From Sphingomonas sanxanigenens DSM 19645 = NX02 (lineage in GTDB: Bacteria > Pseudomonadota > Alphaproteobacteria > Sphingomonadales > Sphingomonadaceae), in contig NZ_CP006644.1 in assembly GCF_000512205.2 (NCBI RefSeq), positions 2,102,520-2,166,519 on the forward strand: a stretch of DNA of 64,000 nucleotides. The letters run 5' to 3'. The first letter of the stretch is position 1, and each line of letters opens with the position of its first letter. A program made the position numbers and the translations under genes. The notes beneath the pieces are model-generated. The model was given only the letters and a program-made list of their open reading frames with translations, made no database searches and was not told the DNA's origin. Below, in pieces: positions 8,829 to 19,000 of this stretch.

Positions 8829-9803
8829 ATGGCGAATGTGGATCGCCGAACGATGATGGCGGGCGCGCTGGGTGCGGCGGCGGTGCCGGCGCTGGCGCGG
8901 GCGGAACCTGCGTCGCGCGATCCCGATGCGATGATCCGGCTGTGGCCGGGCCGCCCGCCCGGATCGCCCGCGACCCTGCCCGTCGAGCAAATCGTCGAGC
9001 GCAGCACCGATCCGGCGATGCATGACCGGGCGATGACGCGAATCGCGGCACCGCGCATGGCGCTGTTCCGGCCGGCGAAACCCAATGGTGCAGCGGTGCT
9101 GATCACGCCCGGCGGCGGCTATGCCCGCGTCGTCATCGACAAGGAGGGCTATGAACTCGCGCCCCTGCTCGCCGATCGCGGCATCACCAGTTTCGTGCTG
9201 TTCTACCGGCTCCCCGCCGATGGCTGGACCACGCGGCCCGATGCGCCGCTGGCCGACGCCCAGCGCGCGATGCGGTTGATCCGCCATCGCGCGGCGGAGT
9301 TCGGCATCGACCCGGCGCGCGTGGCAGCGATGGGCTTTTCGGCGGGCGGCCATGTCTGCGCCGATCTCGCCGCGCGTTTCTCTGCACCGGTCTATGCACC
9401 GGTCGACGCGGCGGATCGGTTGCCGGCGCGGCCGATGCTGGCCGCACCGATCTATCCGGTGGTGTCGATGAGCCTGCCCAATGCGCATCCCGGCTCACGC
9501 ACCAACCTGCTGGGCGATGCCCCGACCGCCGAACTGGAGCGCGCGCACTCGCCGGATCGCAACGTGCCGGCGGATGCGCCGCCCTGCTTCCTCGTCCATG
9601 CCGAGGATGACGAGACCGTGCCGGTTGCCAACAGCCTGCTGCTGCGGCAGGCCCTGCGCGATCGCGGCATCCCGGTCGACACCCACTTGTTCGCCGAGGG
9701 CGGCCACGGCTTCGGCATTCGCCGGATCGCAGGCAAGCCGGCGGCGGCCTGGCCCGAACTCTATTTGTCCTGGGCGATGTCCCGGGGCCTCTTCGCTGCA
9801 TGA
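8829..9803 (+). CDS. Secreted alpha/beta hydrolase, acetylesterase-like (BD-FAE/xylan esterase type)
   Basis: The protein has 324 residues with an RR-containing signal sequence (DRRTMMAGALG, hydrophobic to about residue 24). The alpha/beta-hydrolase core shows the oxyanion motif TPGGGY, nucleophile GFSAGGH, acid in HAEDDETVP and catalytic His in GGHGFG. It is related to acetyl-xylan esterases and BD-FAE type enzymes, so removal of acetyl groups from plant polysaccharide is the likely role, in line with the pectin context. GGGAGG sits 6 nt before the chosen ATG; the ATG at 8823 abuts that site and is rejected. The GH43 gene follows after 10 nt. Confidence 0.82.
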   Translation: MANVDRRTMMAGALGAAAVPALARAEPASRDPDAMIRLWPGRPPGSPATLPVEQIVERSTDPAMHDRAMTRIAAPRMALFRPAKPNGAAVLITPGGGYARVVIDKEGYELAPLLADRGITSFVLFYRLPADGWTTRPDAPLADAQRAMRLIRHRAAEFGIDPARVAAMGFSAGGHVCADLAARFSAPVYAPVDAADRLPARPMLAAPIYPVVSMSLPNAHPGSRTNLLGDAPTAELERAHSPDRNVPADAPPCFLVHAEDDETVPVANSLLLRQALRDRGIPVDTHLFAEGGHGFGIRRIAGKPAAAWPELYLSWAMSRGLFAA

Positions 9804-9813
9804 GGGATCGAGA

Positions 9814-11424
9814 ATGACCTTTACCCGTCGCGACATGATGGCGTCCGCTTCGGCGGCTGCCGCCGGAACCGCCGCCACGCCGCTTTTGGCGCAATCCGTC
9901 GATGCCACCGGTAGCGGTGCGGCACCCGCCGCGACCCGGCGGCGCGGTTTCGACAATCAGCGCGTCCCCGATCTCGGCAACGGCACCTTCCTCAACCCGA
10001 TCATGGCGGGCGACCACCCCGACCCGTCGATCCTCAAGGACGGGAAGGACTATTACATGACCTTCTCGACGTTCGATTCCTATCCGGGCCTGATCATCTG
10101 GCATTCGCGCGACCTGGTGAACTGGACGCCGCTGACCGCCGCGCTCACCCGCAACATCGGCTCGGTCTGGGCGCCGGAGCTCTGCAAGCACAAGGGGCGC
10201 TACTATCTTTACGTGCCGGTGAAGGCGAACCCCAACACCAGCTATGTGATGTGGGCGGACAAGATCACCGGGCCGTGGAGCGAGCCGATCGACCTCGTGC
10301 TGCCCAACCATATCGACCCCGGCCACGCGGTGGGAGAGGATGGTTCGCGCTGGCTGTTCCTGTCGGGCGGTGACCGCATCCGGCTGAGCGACGACGGCCT
10401 CAAGACCATCGGTGCGGTCGAGCATGTCTATGATCCTTGGCGTTATCCCGACACCTGGGATGTCGAGGGTTTCGCGCCCGAGGGCCCCAAGGTCACCCGT
10501 CATGGCGATTATTTCTATCTGGTCACCGCGGTCGGCGGCACCGCCGGTCCGCCGACCGGCCATATGGTGATCGCCGCGCGCTCGCGCTCGATCAACGGCC
10601 CGTGGGAGCATCATCCGCGCAATCCGCTGGTCCACACCACGCGCATCGGGGAGAAATGGTGGTCGCGCGGCCATGCCACATTGGTCGAGGGGCCGGGGGG
10701 CGACTGGTGGTCGGTCTATCATGGTTTCGAGAATGGCTTCTGGACGCTGGGCCGCCAGACCTTGCTCGATCCGATCCGCTGGACCGACGATGGCTGGTTC
10801 GAGATGACCGGGGGCGATCTCTCGCAGCCGATCGCCAAGCCCGGGGGCGGCAGCGTCGTCGGGCCCCACGGGCTGGCCTTGTCCGACGATTTCAGGACGC
10901 TCGACCTCGGCCGCAAGTGGAACTTCTTCGCGCCCGGCCCTGACGAGGCAAAGCGCGCGACCGTCAAGGATGGCGCGCTGCTCCTGCACGGATCGGGCGT
11001 GTCCCCGCGCGACAGTTCGCCATTGGTGCTGATCGCGGGCGACCGTTCCTATCAGTTCGAATGCGACATCGAACTGGCGCCGGGCACCACCGCCGGTCTT
11101 CTGCTCTTCTATGACAAGATGCTCTACTGCGGGCTGGGCTTCGACGAGAAGCGCTTCGTGACGCACCAATATGGCATCGAGCGCGGCCGTCCGGCGAACG
11201 CATATGGTCGCAGGATGCGCATGCGCGTCACCAACCGCGAGCACATCGTTTCCTATCATCTCAGCGCCGGCGGCGGAAAGACGTGGGAGCGGTTCGATCG
11301 CGGCATGGAGGTGTCGGGCTATCACCACAATGTCCGCGGCGGTTTCCTGATGCTGCGGCCGGGTCTCTACGCGGCGGGAAATGGTACGGTGGCGTTCCGC
11401 AACTTCGTCTTCCGGGCACTGTAA
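9814..11424 (+). CDS. Secreted glycoside hydrolase family 43 (arabinosidase/xylosidase-like)
   Basis: The protein has 536 residues. A twin-arginine signal (TFTRRDMM, Ala-rich stretch to about 27) is followed by a GH43 five-bladed propeller (about 58-345) with the catalytic base in HPDPS (Asp70), a central HIDPGH Asp and the acid in DVEGFAPEG (Glu near 218). The C-terminal portion (about 350-536, from LALSDDFRTLDLGRKW) looks like the beta-sandwich that often follows GH43. Activity would be exo- or endo-cleavage of arabinose, xylose or galactose side chains; the exact linkage cannot be read from sequence. Location beside pectate lyase favours arabinan or rhamnogalacturonan side chains. Confidence 0.88.
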   Translation: MTFTRRDMMASASAAAAGTAATPLLAQSVDATGSGAAPAATRRRGFDNQRVPDLGNGTFLNPIMAGDHPDPSILKDGKDYYMTFSTFDSYPGLIIWHSRDLVNWTPLTAALTRNIGSVWAPELCKHKGRYYLYVPVKANPNTSYVMWADKITGPWSEPIDLVLPNHIDPGHAVGEDGSRWLFLSGGDRIRLSDDGLKTIGAVEHVYDPWRYPDTWDVEGFAPEGPKVTRHGDYFYLVTAVGGTAGPPTGHMVIAARSRSINGPWEHHPRNPLVHTTRIGEKWWSRGHATLVEGPGGDWWSVYHGFENGFWTLGRQTLLDPIRWTDDGWFEMTGGDLSQPIAKPGGGSVVGPHGLALSDDFRTLDLGRKWNFFAPGPDEAKRATVKDGALLLHGSGVSPRDSSPLVLIAGDRSYQFECDIELAPGTTAGLLLFYDKMLYCGLGFDEKRFVTHQYGIERGRPANAYGRRMRMRVTNREHIVSYHLSAGGGKTWERFDRGMEVSGYHHNVRGGFLMLRPGLYAAGNGTVAFRNFVFRAL

Positions 11425-11605
11425 CGCCCCGGCGTCGTTCCATTTTCGTTGGGTTGCCGGCCGCAACTTTCACTTGCGGTCGGCCGCCGGCTATCCAAAA
11501 GGCAAGCTCAAGCGGGAAAGAGCCGACGATGATCGGCTGTCGATAGGATTGAGGATGCGCGTCGAGACCGCCCGTGGCTCCACGCAGCGAAGCTGAAGGA
11601 TGGTG

Positions 11606-12799
11606 ATGAGCGAGCAGAACGACGTCTATATCGTTGCCGGTGTGCGCACGGCGATCGGTGATTTCGGGGGCAGCCTCAAGGATTTCGCGCCCGCCGAACT
11701 CGGCAAGCGCGTGATCGCCGAGGCGATCGATCGTGCGGGGCTGGTGCCGGCGGACGTGCAGCATGTCGTCATGGGGCAGGTGATCGCGACCACGCCCAAG
11801 GATGCCTATCTTGCGCGGGTCGCCGCGGTGAACGCGGGCATCCCGGTCGAAGCGCCGGCGCTGACGCTGAACCGGCTGTGCGGTTCGGGCGTGCAAGCGG
11901 TGGTCTCCGCGGCGCAGATGCTGGCGCTCGGTGAGTGCGATGTCGCGGTTGCCGGCGGCGCCGAAGTGATGAGCCGCTCCCCGCATCATGTTTCATCCGC
12001 GCGCTTCGGGCAGAAAATGGGCGCGATCGAGATGGTCGACGTGATGATCGAGGTGCTCAGCGACCCGTTCGAGGGGTTCCACATGGGCATCACCGCCGAG
12101 AATGTCGCCGAGCGCCACGGCATCGACCGCGCCGAGCAGGATGCCGCCGCCGCCGAGAGCCATCGCCGCGCCGCGCAGGCCCAGACGGAAGGCCGCTTCG
12201 ACAGCCAGATCCTGCCGGTCGAGGTGAAGGAGCGGAAGGGCATGCGGCTGTTCGCGGCCGACGAGCATGTCCGCGCCGAGACTACCGCGGAGAGCCTCGC
12301 CGGGCTGCGGCCGGCGTTTCGAAAGGATGGCAGCGTCACCGCGGGCAATGCCAGCGGCATCAATGATGGCGCGGCGGCGCTGGTGCTGGCGAGCGGCAAG
12401 GCGGTCGCGGCGCGCGGGCTCAAGCCGATGGCGCGGATCCTCGGCTGGGGCCATGCCGGGGTCGAGCCGGCGGTGATGGGCATCGGTCCGGTCAAGGCCG
12501 TGCCGATCGCGCTGGAGCGCGCCGGCCTGAGGCTCGACCAAATCGACGTCATCGAATCCAACGAGGCGTTCGCGGCGCAGGCCTGCGCGGTCACGAAGGG
12601 GCTCGGTTTCGATCCCGACAAGGTCAATCCCAACGGCTCGGGCATCTCGCTCGGCCATCCGATCGGCGCGACCGGCGCGATCCTGACCGTGAAGGCCATC
12701 TACGAACTGGAGCGCGTCGGCGGCCGCTATGGCCTCGTCACGATGTGCATCGGCGGCGGACAGGGTATCGCGCTGGTGCTGGAGCGTCCGCAGGCGTGA
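11606..12799 (+). CDS. Acetyl-CoA acetyltransferase (thiolase)
   Basis: This 397-residue thiolase has the acyl-accepting Cys92 in NRLCGSGVQ, the GHPIGATGA His near 353 and CIGGGQGIA near the C-terminus with the second catalytic Cys. Length and motifs fit the biosynthetic/acetoacetyl-CoA thiolase class (AtoB/PhaA type), which condenses or cleaves acetoacetyl-CoA in the cytoplasm. AAGGA lies 5 nt before the chosen ATG; an in-frame ATG two codons upstream (11600) overlaps that site. It stands alone, with no phaB or fatty-acid oxidation gene beside it, so the pathway is open. Confidence 0.9.
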   Translation: MSEQNDVYIVAGVRTAIGDFGGSLKDFAPAELGKRVIAEAIDRAGLVPADVQHVVMGQVIATTPKDAYLARVAAVNAGIPVEAPALTLNRLCGSGVQAVVSAAQMLALGECDVAVAGGAEVMSRSPHHVSSARFGQKMGAIEMVDVMIEVLSDPFEGFHMGITAENVAERHGIDRAEQDAAAAESHRRAAQAQTEGRFDSQILPVEVKERKGMRLFAADEHVRAETTAESLAGLRPAFRKDGSVTAGNASGINDGAAALVLASGKAVAARGLKPMARILGWGHAGVEPAVMGIGPVKAVPIALERAGLRLDQIDVIESNEAFAAQACAVTKGLGFDPDKVNPNGSGISLGHPIGATGAILTVKAIYELERVGGRYGLVTMCIGGGQGIALVLERPQA

Positions 12800-12805
12800 T
12801 CGCCA

Positions 12806-12832
12806 GGCAGCGATGGGCATGCCATCGCTGCC
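12806..12832 (+). terminator. Terminator-like hairpin after the thiolase gene
   Basis: GGCAGCGATGG (12806-12816) pairs perfectly with CCATCGCTGCC (12822-12832) around a 5-nt loop, 7 nt past the thiolase stop. There is no T run after it. Confidence 0.6.
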
Positions 12833-12913
12833 GCTCGAGCCCGCGCGGCGCTTGAGCGAAACCTCTCCCGATCGGTCGCAGACCGAGCGGGACGGCGTAA
12901 CGTGCGCGATCGA

Positions 12914-13540
12914 TCAGTGCGATCGCGCGCCGAGCAGTGCCAGCCCGAAGCTGACGAAGATCGCACCGCAGACGCGGTTGAACACGCGGTTGAGCGACGG
13001 CCGCCTCAGGTAGCGCGCGATGCCGCGGCCGCCGACGCCATAGACCATGTACCAGAAGGTCTCGATCACCGCGAAGGAGGTGACGAGGATCACGAACTGC
13101 GGAACCTGCGGCGCGCTGCGGTCGATGAACTGCGGCAGGAAGGCCGCGGCGAACAGCAGCAGCTTGGGGTTGCTGATGCTGATCAGGAAGCCGCCGCGGA
13201 ACAGCGCGAAAAGCGACATCGCCGGGGTCAGCCCCGATGCGTCGGGGCCGTTGCCCGCAGGCGCCCGCCACGCCTTGATGCCCAGATAGAGCAGGTAGGC
13301 GACGCCGGCGTAGCGCAGCACCTCGAACAGCGTCGGTGCTGCCGCGAGGATCGCGGCAAGCCCGGCGGCCGACGCGATCAGCACCGAGACGACGGCGGTG
13401 AGGCACCCCATCATCGCCGCGACGCTGCGCCGGAACCCGAACGACACGCTGCGGGTGAGCACATGAAGCATGTTCGGGCCCGGCGTGCCCGACAAGGCGA
13501 ACACCGCCGCACAGAACAGCAGCCAGGTCTCGATCTTCAT
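12914..13540 (-). CDS. LysE/RhtB family amino-acid exporter
   Basis: The protein has 208 residues with about six hydrophobic segments and the family N-terminal pattern ALSGTPGPNMLHVL, in which the conserved Pro-Gly-Pro-Asn is diagnostic of LysE/RhtB exporters. The central SNPKLLLFAAAFLPQFI is also characteristic. It would export small amino acids or homoserine lactone-like compounds across the inner membrane. The gene is monocistronic and convergent with the thiolase gene. The substrate is not predictable. Confidence 0.88.
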   Translation of the reverse strand: MKIETWLLFCAAVFALSGTPGPNMLHVLTRSVSFGFRRSVAAMMGCLTAVVSVLIASAAGLAAILAAAPTLFEVLRYAGVAYLLYLGIKAWRAPAGNGPDASGLTPAMSLFALFRGGFLISISNPKLLLFAAAFLPQFIDRSAPQVPQFVILVTSFAVIETFWYMVYGVGGRGIARYLRRPSLNRVFNRVCGAIFVSFGLALLGARSH

Positions 13541-13614
13541 GAACCACTCCGCTCGGCCGCTACGTGCAGCGCGGCGGCGACCTAGCAGACGGGGCCCACC
13601 CTGTCAGCCGCGGC

Positions 13615-15753
13615 CTATTTCGCCGGTTCGACCACATCCTTGCGCGCGATCGCCAGCGGATCGGGCTCGCCTGCGAACGCCGCGCGCAGGAACCCGAACA
13701 TGCGGCGGCGCAGGTCGACGCCATGCCACGGCTCGGTGCTGGGCAGCGCGCGGAAATTGCCGCCGGTCTCGCTATGGCCTTCGCGCGGATAGACCGCGAG
13801 CGCGACCGGTGCGCCATATTGCTTGAGCGCGCGATACATCTCGAACGACTGGCCGAGCGGGTCGGTCACGTCCTCGGTGCCCTGCAGCAGCAGGAAGGGC
13901 GTCCTGGCGTTCTTCGCATAGGCGATCGGGCTCTGGCGCCACGCATCCGCGAAATTGTCCCACGGGCGGCCATAATACCAGCGGTCGTACCACGTGCCGC
14001 GCTCGGTGCCATATTCGCTGAACTGGTTGATCACCGGCGCGCCCGAGACGATCGCCTTGAACCGGTCGGTCTTGCCGACGACGAAGCCTGCCATCTCGCC
14101 GCCATAGCTATAGCCGATCAGTGCCATGCGGTCGGCGTCGATCGGATGCGCCTTCAGCAGCGTGTCGACGCCCGTCATGACGTCGCGATAGTCGGCGCCG
14201 CCGAGGTCGTTCTTGTTGGCGGCGGTGAATTTCGTGCCATAGCCGGTGCTGCCGCGGATATTGGGCTGCATCACCGCCCAGCCCTCGGCGACCAGCATCT
14301 GGATCAGCGCCGAATAATCATCCTGGAAACGGCCGGCGGGGCCGCCGTGGATGCTGACCACCAGCGGCACCTTGGTGCCCGCGGATACCTTGGGCATGTA
14401 GAGCGCCGCCTCGATCGTCAGCCCCTCATTCTGCCAGCTCACGATCTGCGACGGCACCTTGGCCCAGTGCGCCGGGATGAGCGCCGGCGTTTCGAGGCGG
14501 GCGGGGGCGGTGCCCGGGCGTTTCGTCAGATACACGCCGGTCGGATCGGTCGCGCTCGAGGACAGCATCGCCCAGCCGGTCTGCTTCCGGTTGGTGACGA
14601 GCCCGCTGGTCACCGGTTTGCCGCTGTCGAGCCACGTCACCTTGCCGGTCCGCGTCGACAGGCGGGCGAGGCGCGACTGGAAGTGCGTCGCGATCGTCAT
14701 CATCAGGTCGCCGTCGGGCAGCACGATGAAGCTGCCCGGAATGGCGCCGTCGAAACCGCGTGTCAGGTTGCGCGCCTGGCCGGTGGCGAGTTCCTTGACG
14801 ATAAGGTCGTTGCAGCGCGGCGGCGCGTCGTCGGCGCATTGTTCGGTATAGACGATGCGCGTGCGGCCGGGGAGGTAAGCCGCGTCGGCCGCGGTCTTTG
14901 GCAGGTCGAGCCGCGTCGCCGCGAGATCGGCCGGGGTGATCCGCCAGATCGTCGTCTCCGGGCCGCGCTCGTCCGAATCGGGATCGGTCGCGACGAGCAT
15001 GTCGGCACTGTCATAGGACCAATGAAGGTCCTGGAAGCGGCCGGAGAGGGGGACCGCGCGAACAGCCGCCGTGGCGGGATCGATCAGGTAGAGCCGGGTG
15101 CGGTCCTCCGTCTCGCCATGGCTGTAGCCATCATCCTTGCGCTCCTTGCGCGCCTTCACCGCTGCGGCTTCGGGCTCGTCCGCCCACACCGCGAGAGAGC
15201 GGCCATCGGGCGACCAGGCATAGCCGCCAATCGCCAGCGCCTCGGTATCGGCCGGCTTGGCGCCGCCCCAGGATGCGGTCGTCGCACCGGCCTTGGATCG
15301 CACGAGCTGGAGCCGTTCGGGCTCGCCGCCGACGAGCGGCAGGCGGAACAGCGATCGGGTGCCGTCACGTGAGGCGAGGAAGGTGACCGCGGTGCCGTCG
15401 GGCGCGAACGCAGCCGCAGTCTCGCCACCGCGATCGGCCGGGCGCGCGAAGGTGAGCTGGCGCGGGCGGGCACCCTCGGCGAGCAGCCAGAGGTGCGGCT
15501 GGCCGCCATTCGCGGTCGTGTCGGTGATACCGGCGATCACCGCCTTGCCGTCCGGGGAAAGCGCAAGGCCGCGGATCGCCCGCACTTGCGTGCGGATCTC
15601 CTCGTTCATCGCGAAGGCGCTGACCGCGGGTACCGCCCCCGGTGTCGCAGGCGCCTGTGCGATCGCGCTGCTGGCGAGCGCGAGGGCAGTGATCGAGGCC
15701 GAGATGGGCATCCGGATTATGCGATGCGGCAGGATGCTCTGGATTCTTGACAT
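13615..15753 (-). CDS. Secreted S9 family peptidase (prolyl oligopeptidase / acylaminoacyl-peptidase type)
   Basis: The protein has 712 residues. A signal peptide ends near AIAQA (about 33). Residues about 50-420 form a beta-propeller with repeated WSPDG-type blades, and the C-terminal alpha/beta-hydrolase domain carries GYSYGGEMAG (Ser near 548), the acid in GTEDVTDP (about 628-631) and His660 in YPREGHSE. It would remove dipeptides or acyl-amino acids in the periplasm. AAGGGGGG lies 4 nt upstream of the chosen start. It is divergent from a TonB-dependent receptor and shares a promoter region with two identical operator-like sites, which suggests joint control and a role in peptide use. Confidence 0.9.
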   Translation of the reverse strand: MSRIQSILPHRIIRMPISASITALALASSAIAQAPATPGAVPAVSAFAMNEEIRTQVRAIRGLALSPDGKAVIAGITDTTANGGQPHLWLLAEGARPRQLTFARPADRGGETAAAFAPDGTAVTFLASRDGTRSLFRLPLVGGEPERLQLVRSKAGATTASWGGAKPADTEALAIGGYAWSPDGRSLAVWADEPEAAAVKARKERKDDGYSHGETEDRTRLYLIDPATAAVRAVPLSGRFQDLHWSYDSADMLVATDPDSDERGPETTIWRITPADLAATRLDLPKTAADAAYLPGRTRIVYTEQCADDAPPRCNDLIVKELATGQARNLTRGFDGAIPGSFIVLPDGDLMMTIATHFQSRLARLSTRTGKVTWLDSGKPVTSGLVTNRKQTGWAMLSSSATDPTGVYLTKRPGTAPARLETPALIPAHWAKVPSQIVSWQNEGLTIEAALYMPKVSAGTKVPLVVSIHGGPAGRFQDDYSALIQMLVAEGWAVMQPNIRGSTGYGTKFTAANKNDLGGADYRDVMTGVDTLLKAHPIDADRMALIGYSYGGEMAGFVVGKTDRFKAIVSGAPVINQFSEYGTERGTWYDRWYYGRPWDNFADAWRQSPIAYAKNARTPFLLLQGTEDVTDPLGQSFEMYRALKQYGAPVALAVYPREGHSETGGNFRALPSTEPWHGVDLRRRMFGFLRAAFAGEPDPLAIARKDVVEPAK

Positions 15754-15823
15754 GGACCCCCCTTATGGCTGCGACCCGATGGGCTCGTTCATCCGAGCCG
15801 AACATGGCGCGGACGCGATGTTA

Positions 15824-15836
15824 ATGTCTATACAAA
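15824..15836. promoter_or_regulatory. HutC/GntR-type operator, copy 1
   Basis: ATGTCTATACAAA contains GTCTATAC, an exact match to the HutC-subfamily GntR consensus GTMTAKAC, with TGT/ACA dyad ends. It lies about 70 nt upstream of the peptidase start. The same 13-mer recurs at 15987-15999. Confidence 0.6.
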
Positions 15837-15986
15837 AAAAGACGCAGCCCTGCTTCGATCGTCCGAGGAAATGGTTTAAGCCTGAAGTAATGTAACATTA
15901 TATCATTGCGCCATTGTCAGCAATTTTGACACACCCATTGCAATTTTTCTGTTTGGATGTTGCAACGCCGAGAATCTTTGATAGCT

Positions 15987-15999
15987 ATGTCTATACAAA
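15987..15999. promoter_or_regulatory. HutC/GntR-type operator, copy 2
   Basis: This is an identical 13-mer to copy 1, in the same orientation and 163 bp away, about 67 nt upstream of the receptor start. The near-symmetrical spacing of each copy from its own gene fits one repressor controlling both divergent genes. Confidence 0.6.
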
Positions 16000-16065
16000 T
16001 GAGCGTGCCCAACGAAGCTCAGCACCGAGGGGAGGTGCGCCGGGGTCGAAAACAAGGGGGTTGAA

Positions 16066-19000
16066 ATGAAAACAAGGTTGCTCCGGGCGAGCGCTCTCGC
16101 GAGTGCGCTCGCCATCGTTCCCGGCATTGCACTGGCGCAGGCCGAACCGGCGCAGGGCCAGGCTGACGGGACGCTGACCAGCGCGTCGCCGGGTGGCGCC
16201 TCGGAGGATGGCGAAATCGTCGTCACGGGTTCGCGTATCCGCCGCGCCGACTTCGACGCGCTCGAACCCACCACGGTCGTGTCTTCCGAATATCTCGCGG
16301 TTCGCGGCCAGACCAACGTCGCCGATGCGCTTAACGAGCAACCCGGTTTCGGCGTGCCGCAGAGCCCGGACGGCGTGCAGGGCACCTATGGCGTCAGCCA
16401 GAATTTCGTCAACAAGTTCGGTCTCGGCACCGCACGCACGCTGACCATCGTCAATGGCCGCCGCTTCGTGTCGACCAACGCGCCGACCGTGCTCGGCAAC
16501 CCCGCCGGCCTCCAGGTCGACCTCAACGTCATCCCGTCGCTGATGGTGGAGCGCGTCGAGAATGTCTCGATCGGCGGTGCGCCGGTCTATGGCTCGGATG
16601 CGATCGCCGGCACCGTCAACGTCATCCTGAAGAAGAATTATGAGGGCGTCGAGGTGCAGGCGCTGTCGGGCATTTCCGACAGCGGCGACAATTTTCGCCT
16701 CAACCTCTCGGGCATCGCCGGCTTCAAGTTCGGCGGCGGCCGCGGCCATGTGCTGGTCGGGGCCAGCTTCGACCGCAGCGACGGCCTGAAGGCGACCGAC
16801 CGTGCGCGCGCCAATCAGGATCTGAGCTTCCAGACCAACCCGATCGCGGGCAGCGCGCAGACCCGCATTCCGGGCCGCACCCCGGGCAATGACGGCCGCA
16901 TCAACGATGTGCCGTACAACACCGGCCCCGCGGACGGCATTCCCAACACCGTGCTGATCGGCAACACGCGCATCTTCGCGGAATCGGTCAACGGCCTGAT
17001 CCTGCCGGTCAACCCGACGACGGGCGGCTTCGTCACCTATAACCCCAATGACGGCAGCACCGCCGGATTCGGGGTGGGCGGCTACGACCGGCTGCAGTTC
17101 AACGGCCAGGGCAATATCGTGCCCTTCGACCCGGGCATGCCGTTCGGCAACACCTATGGCAGCGGCGGCGACGGCTTCAACCTGGCGGACACGCGCGCGC
17201 TGATCAACGATCTCGAACGCACCACGGTCAACCTCGTCGCGGACTATGAACTGACCGATTCGATCACCGCCTTCTTCGAGGGCACCTATTATCGCGGCGT
17301 CGGCCGCGAGGTGGTCGACCAGCCGGTCTACAACTCGCCGCTGTTCCCGGGCGGCGCGAACAGCGCGCTGCTGTTCAATGTCAACGATTCCCGCCTGTCG
17401 GACCAGGCCCGCTCGGTGCTCGCGAGCTATGGCGTGGACGGCAATTTCTACCTTGCGCGCAACTTCGTCGACATCACCAACAGCCGCGCCAGTTCCGAGA
17501 CCAACGTCTATCGCGGCGTATTCGGCCTGACTGGCGATTTCACGATGTTCGGCAAGAGCTTCAACTGGGAAGCGTCGGCGAACTATGGCCGCACGGAAGG
17601 ATCCTTCCACCAGACGCTGATCGACCAGCAGAAGTTCGTCAACGCGATCAACAATTGCAGCGCCAGTCCGCTGGTCAACGCCGCGCCGGGCGGCGTCACG
17701 CCGATCGCGGACAGCGCCTGCGCGCCGATCGATCCGTTCGGCCCGGGCCGGGTCAGCCAGGCGGCGATCGATTATGTGAACTACTACAGCACCTCCAAGT
17801 CGGTGCTCGAACAGCAGGTCTACAACGTCAACTTCGGTTCTTCCGAACTGATCAGGCTGTGGTCCGGCAATGTCGGCTTCAACCTAGGCTATGAGCATCG
17901 CCGCGAATATGGCCGCTTCACGCCGGACGATTTCCTCGCGGCGGGCCGTGGCCGCGCCGCCGTGGTGATCGGCAACGAAGGCAGCTTCGACACCGACGAG
18001 GTGTTCGGCGAACTGCTGGTGCCACTGGTTTCGCCCGACAACAACATCCCGCTGGTCGAGAGCCTGACCGTCGAGGGCCGTGGCCGTTACGTCGACAACT
18101 CGGTCAATGGCGGCTTCTGGGCCTACACCGCGGGCGGCCGCTGGCGGCCGATCCGCGACATCGAGTTCCGCGGCAATTACACGCGTTCGCTGCGCTCGCC
18201 TTCGATCGTCGAACTTTTCACGCCACAGACCAACCAGAACCAGTTCTTTCCCGATCCTTGCGACCAGGTGAATATCAGCAGCGGCAGCAACCCGGCGATC
18301 CGGCAGCGCAATTGCCAGGCCTTCTTCGATTCCTATGGCATCGATGGCGCCAACTTCAACAATTTGGCGCGAACGTCCGCCGTGCCCGGCCGTACCGGCG
18401 GCAACCCCGATCTCGAGAATGAAGTCGCGGACAGCTACACCTTCGGTGCAGTACTGCGCCCGAGGTTCATTCCCCGCCTGCAGATCGCGGTGGACTGGAA
18501 CCACATCAAGGTGACGGGCAACATCGCCTCGCTCACCTCTGCAAACATTGCCGAGGGCTGCTACGACAATGCGAGCTTCAACCTCGCCGATCCGGACAAT
18601 GGCAACAGCTTCTGCCAGCAGTTCAGCCGCGTGCGGAGCAGCGACCCTGACCAGAACGGGCAGATCCGTCCCGATCCGGCGAACCCCGGCATCCGCACCG
18701 GCTTCGTCAACGGCGACTATATCCTGTTCGAGGGGCTGACCGCGCAGGCCGACTATATCCTGCCGCTGAGCGGGATCGGCGTGAACGGCCGCCTCGCGCT
18801 GAGCGGCGCCTTCTTCTACCTCGACAAGCTGGAAAGCTCGAACAACGGCGTCACCGTCGATCCGGTGGTGACCGAGGTCGGCACCCCGCGCTACAGCGGC
18901 CAGTTCAATGTGAGCTTCGCCAGCGATGGCGGCTTCGGGCTGAGCCTGCAGGGCAACTACACCGGCGAGTCGAAATATGATGCGCTGTTCAACGTCGACA

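Larger units (their letters stand above)
15754..16065. other. Divergent promoter region between S9 peptidase and TonB-dependent receptor
   Basis: These 312 bases are non-coding and AT-richer than the flanks. They carry two copies of ATGTCTATACAAA (annotated separately). A TTGACA at 15926-15931 and a TTGCAA at 15960-15965 are possible -35 elements for the receptor. The latter has GCTATG 18 nt downstream as a weak -10, which would place the start within the second operator. AAGGGGG precedes the receptor ATG. Confidence 0.5.

Noticed and set aside
9184-11466. 760-codon minus-strand frame opposite the esterase and GH43 genes
   Set aside because: Antisense to two enzymes with intact catalytic motifs; no recognisable domain and no ribosome site.
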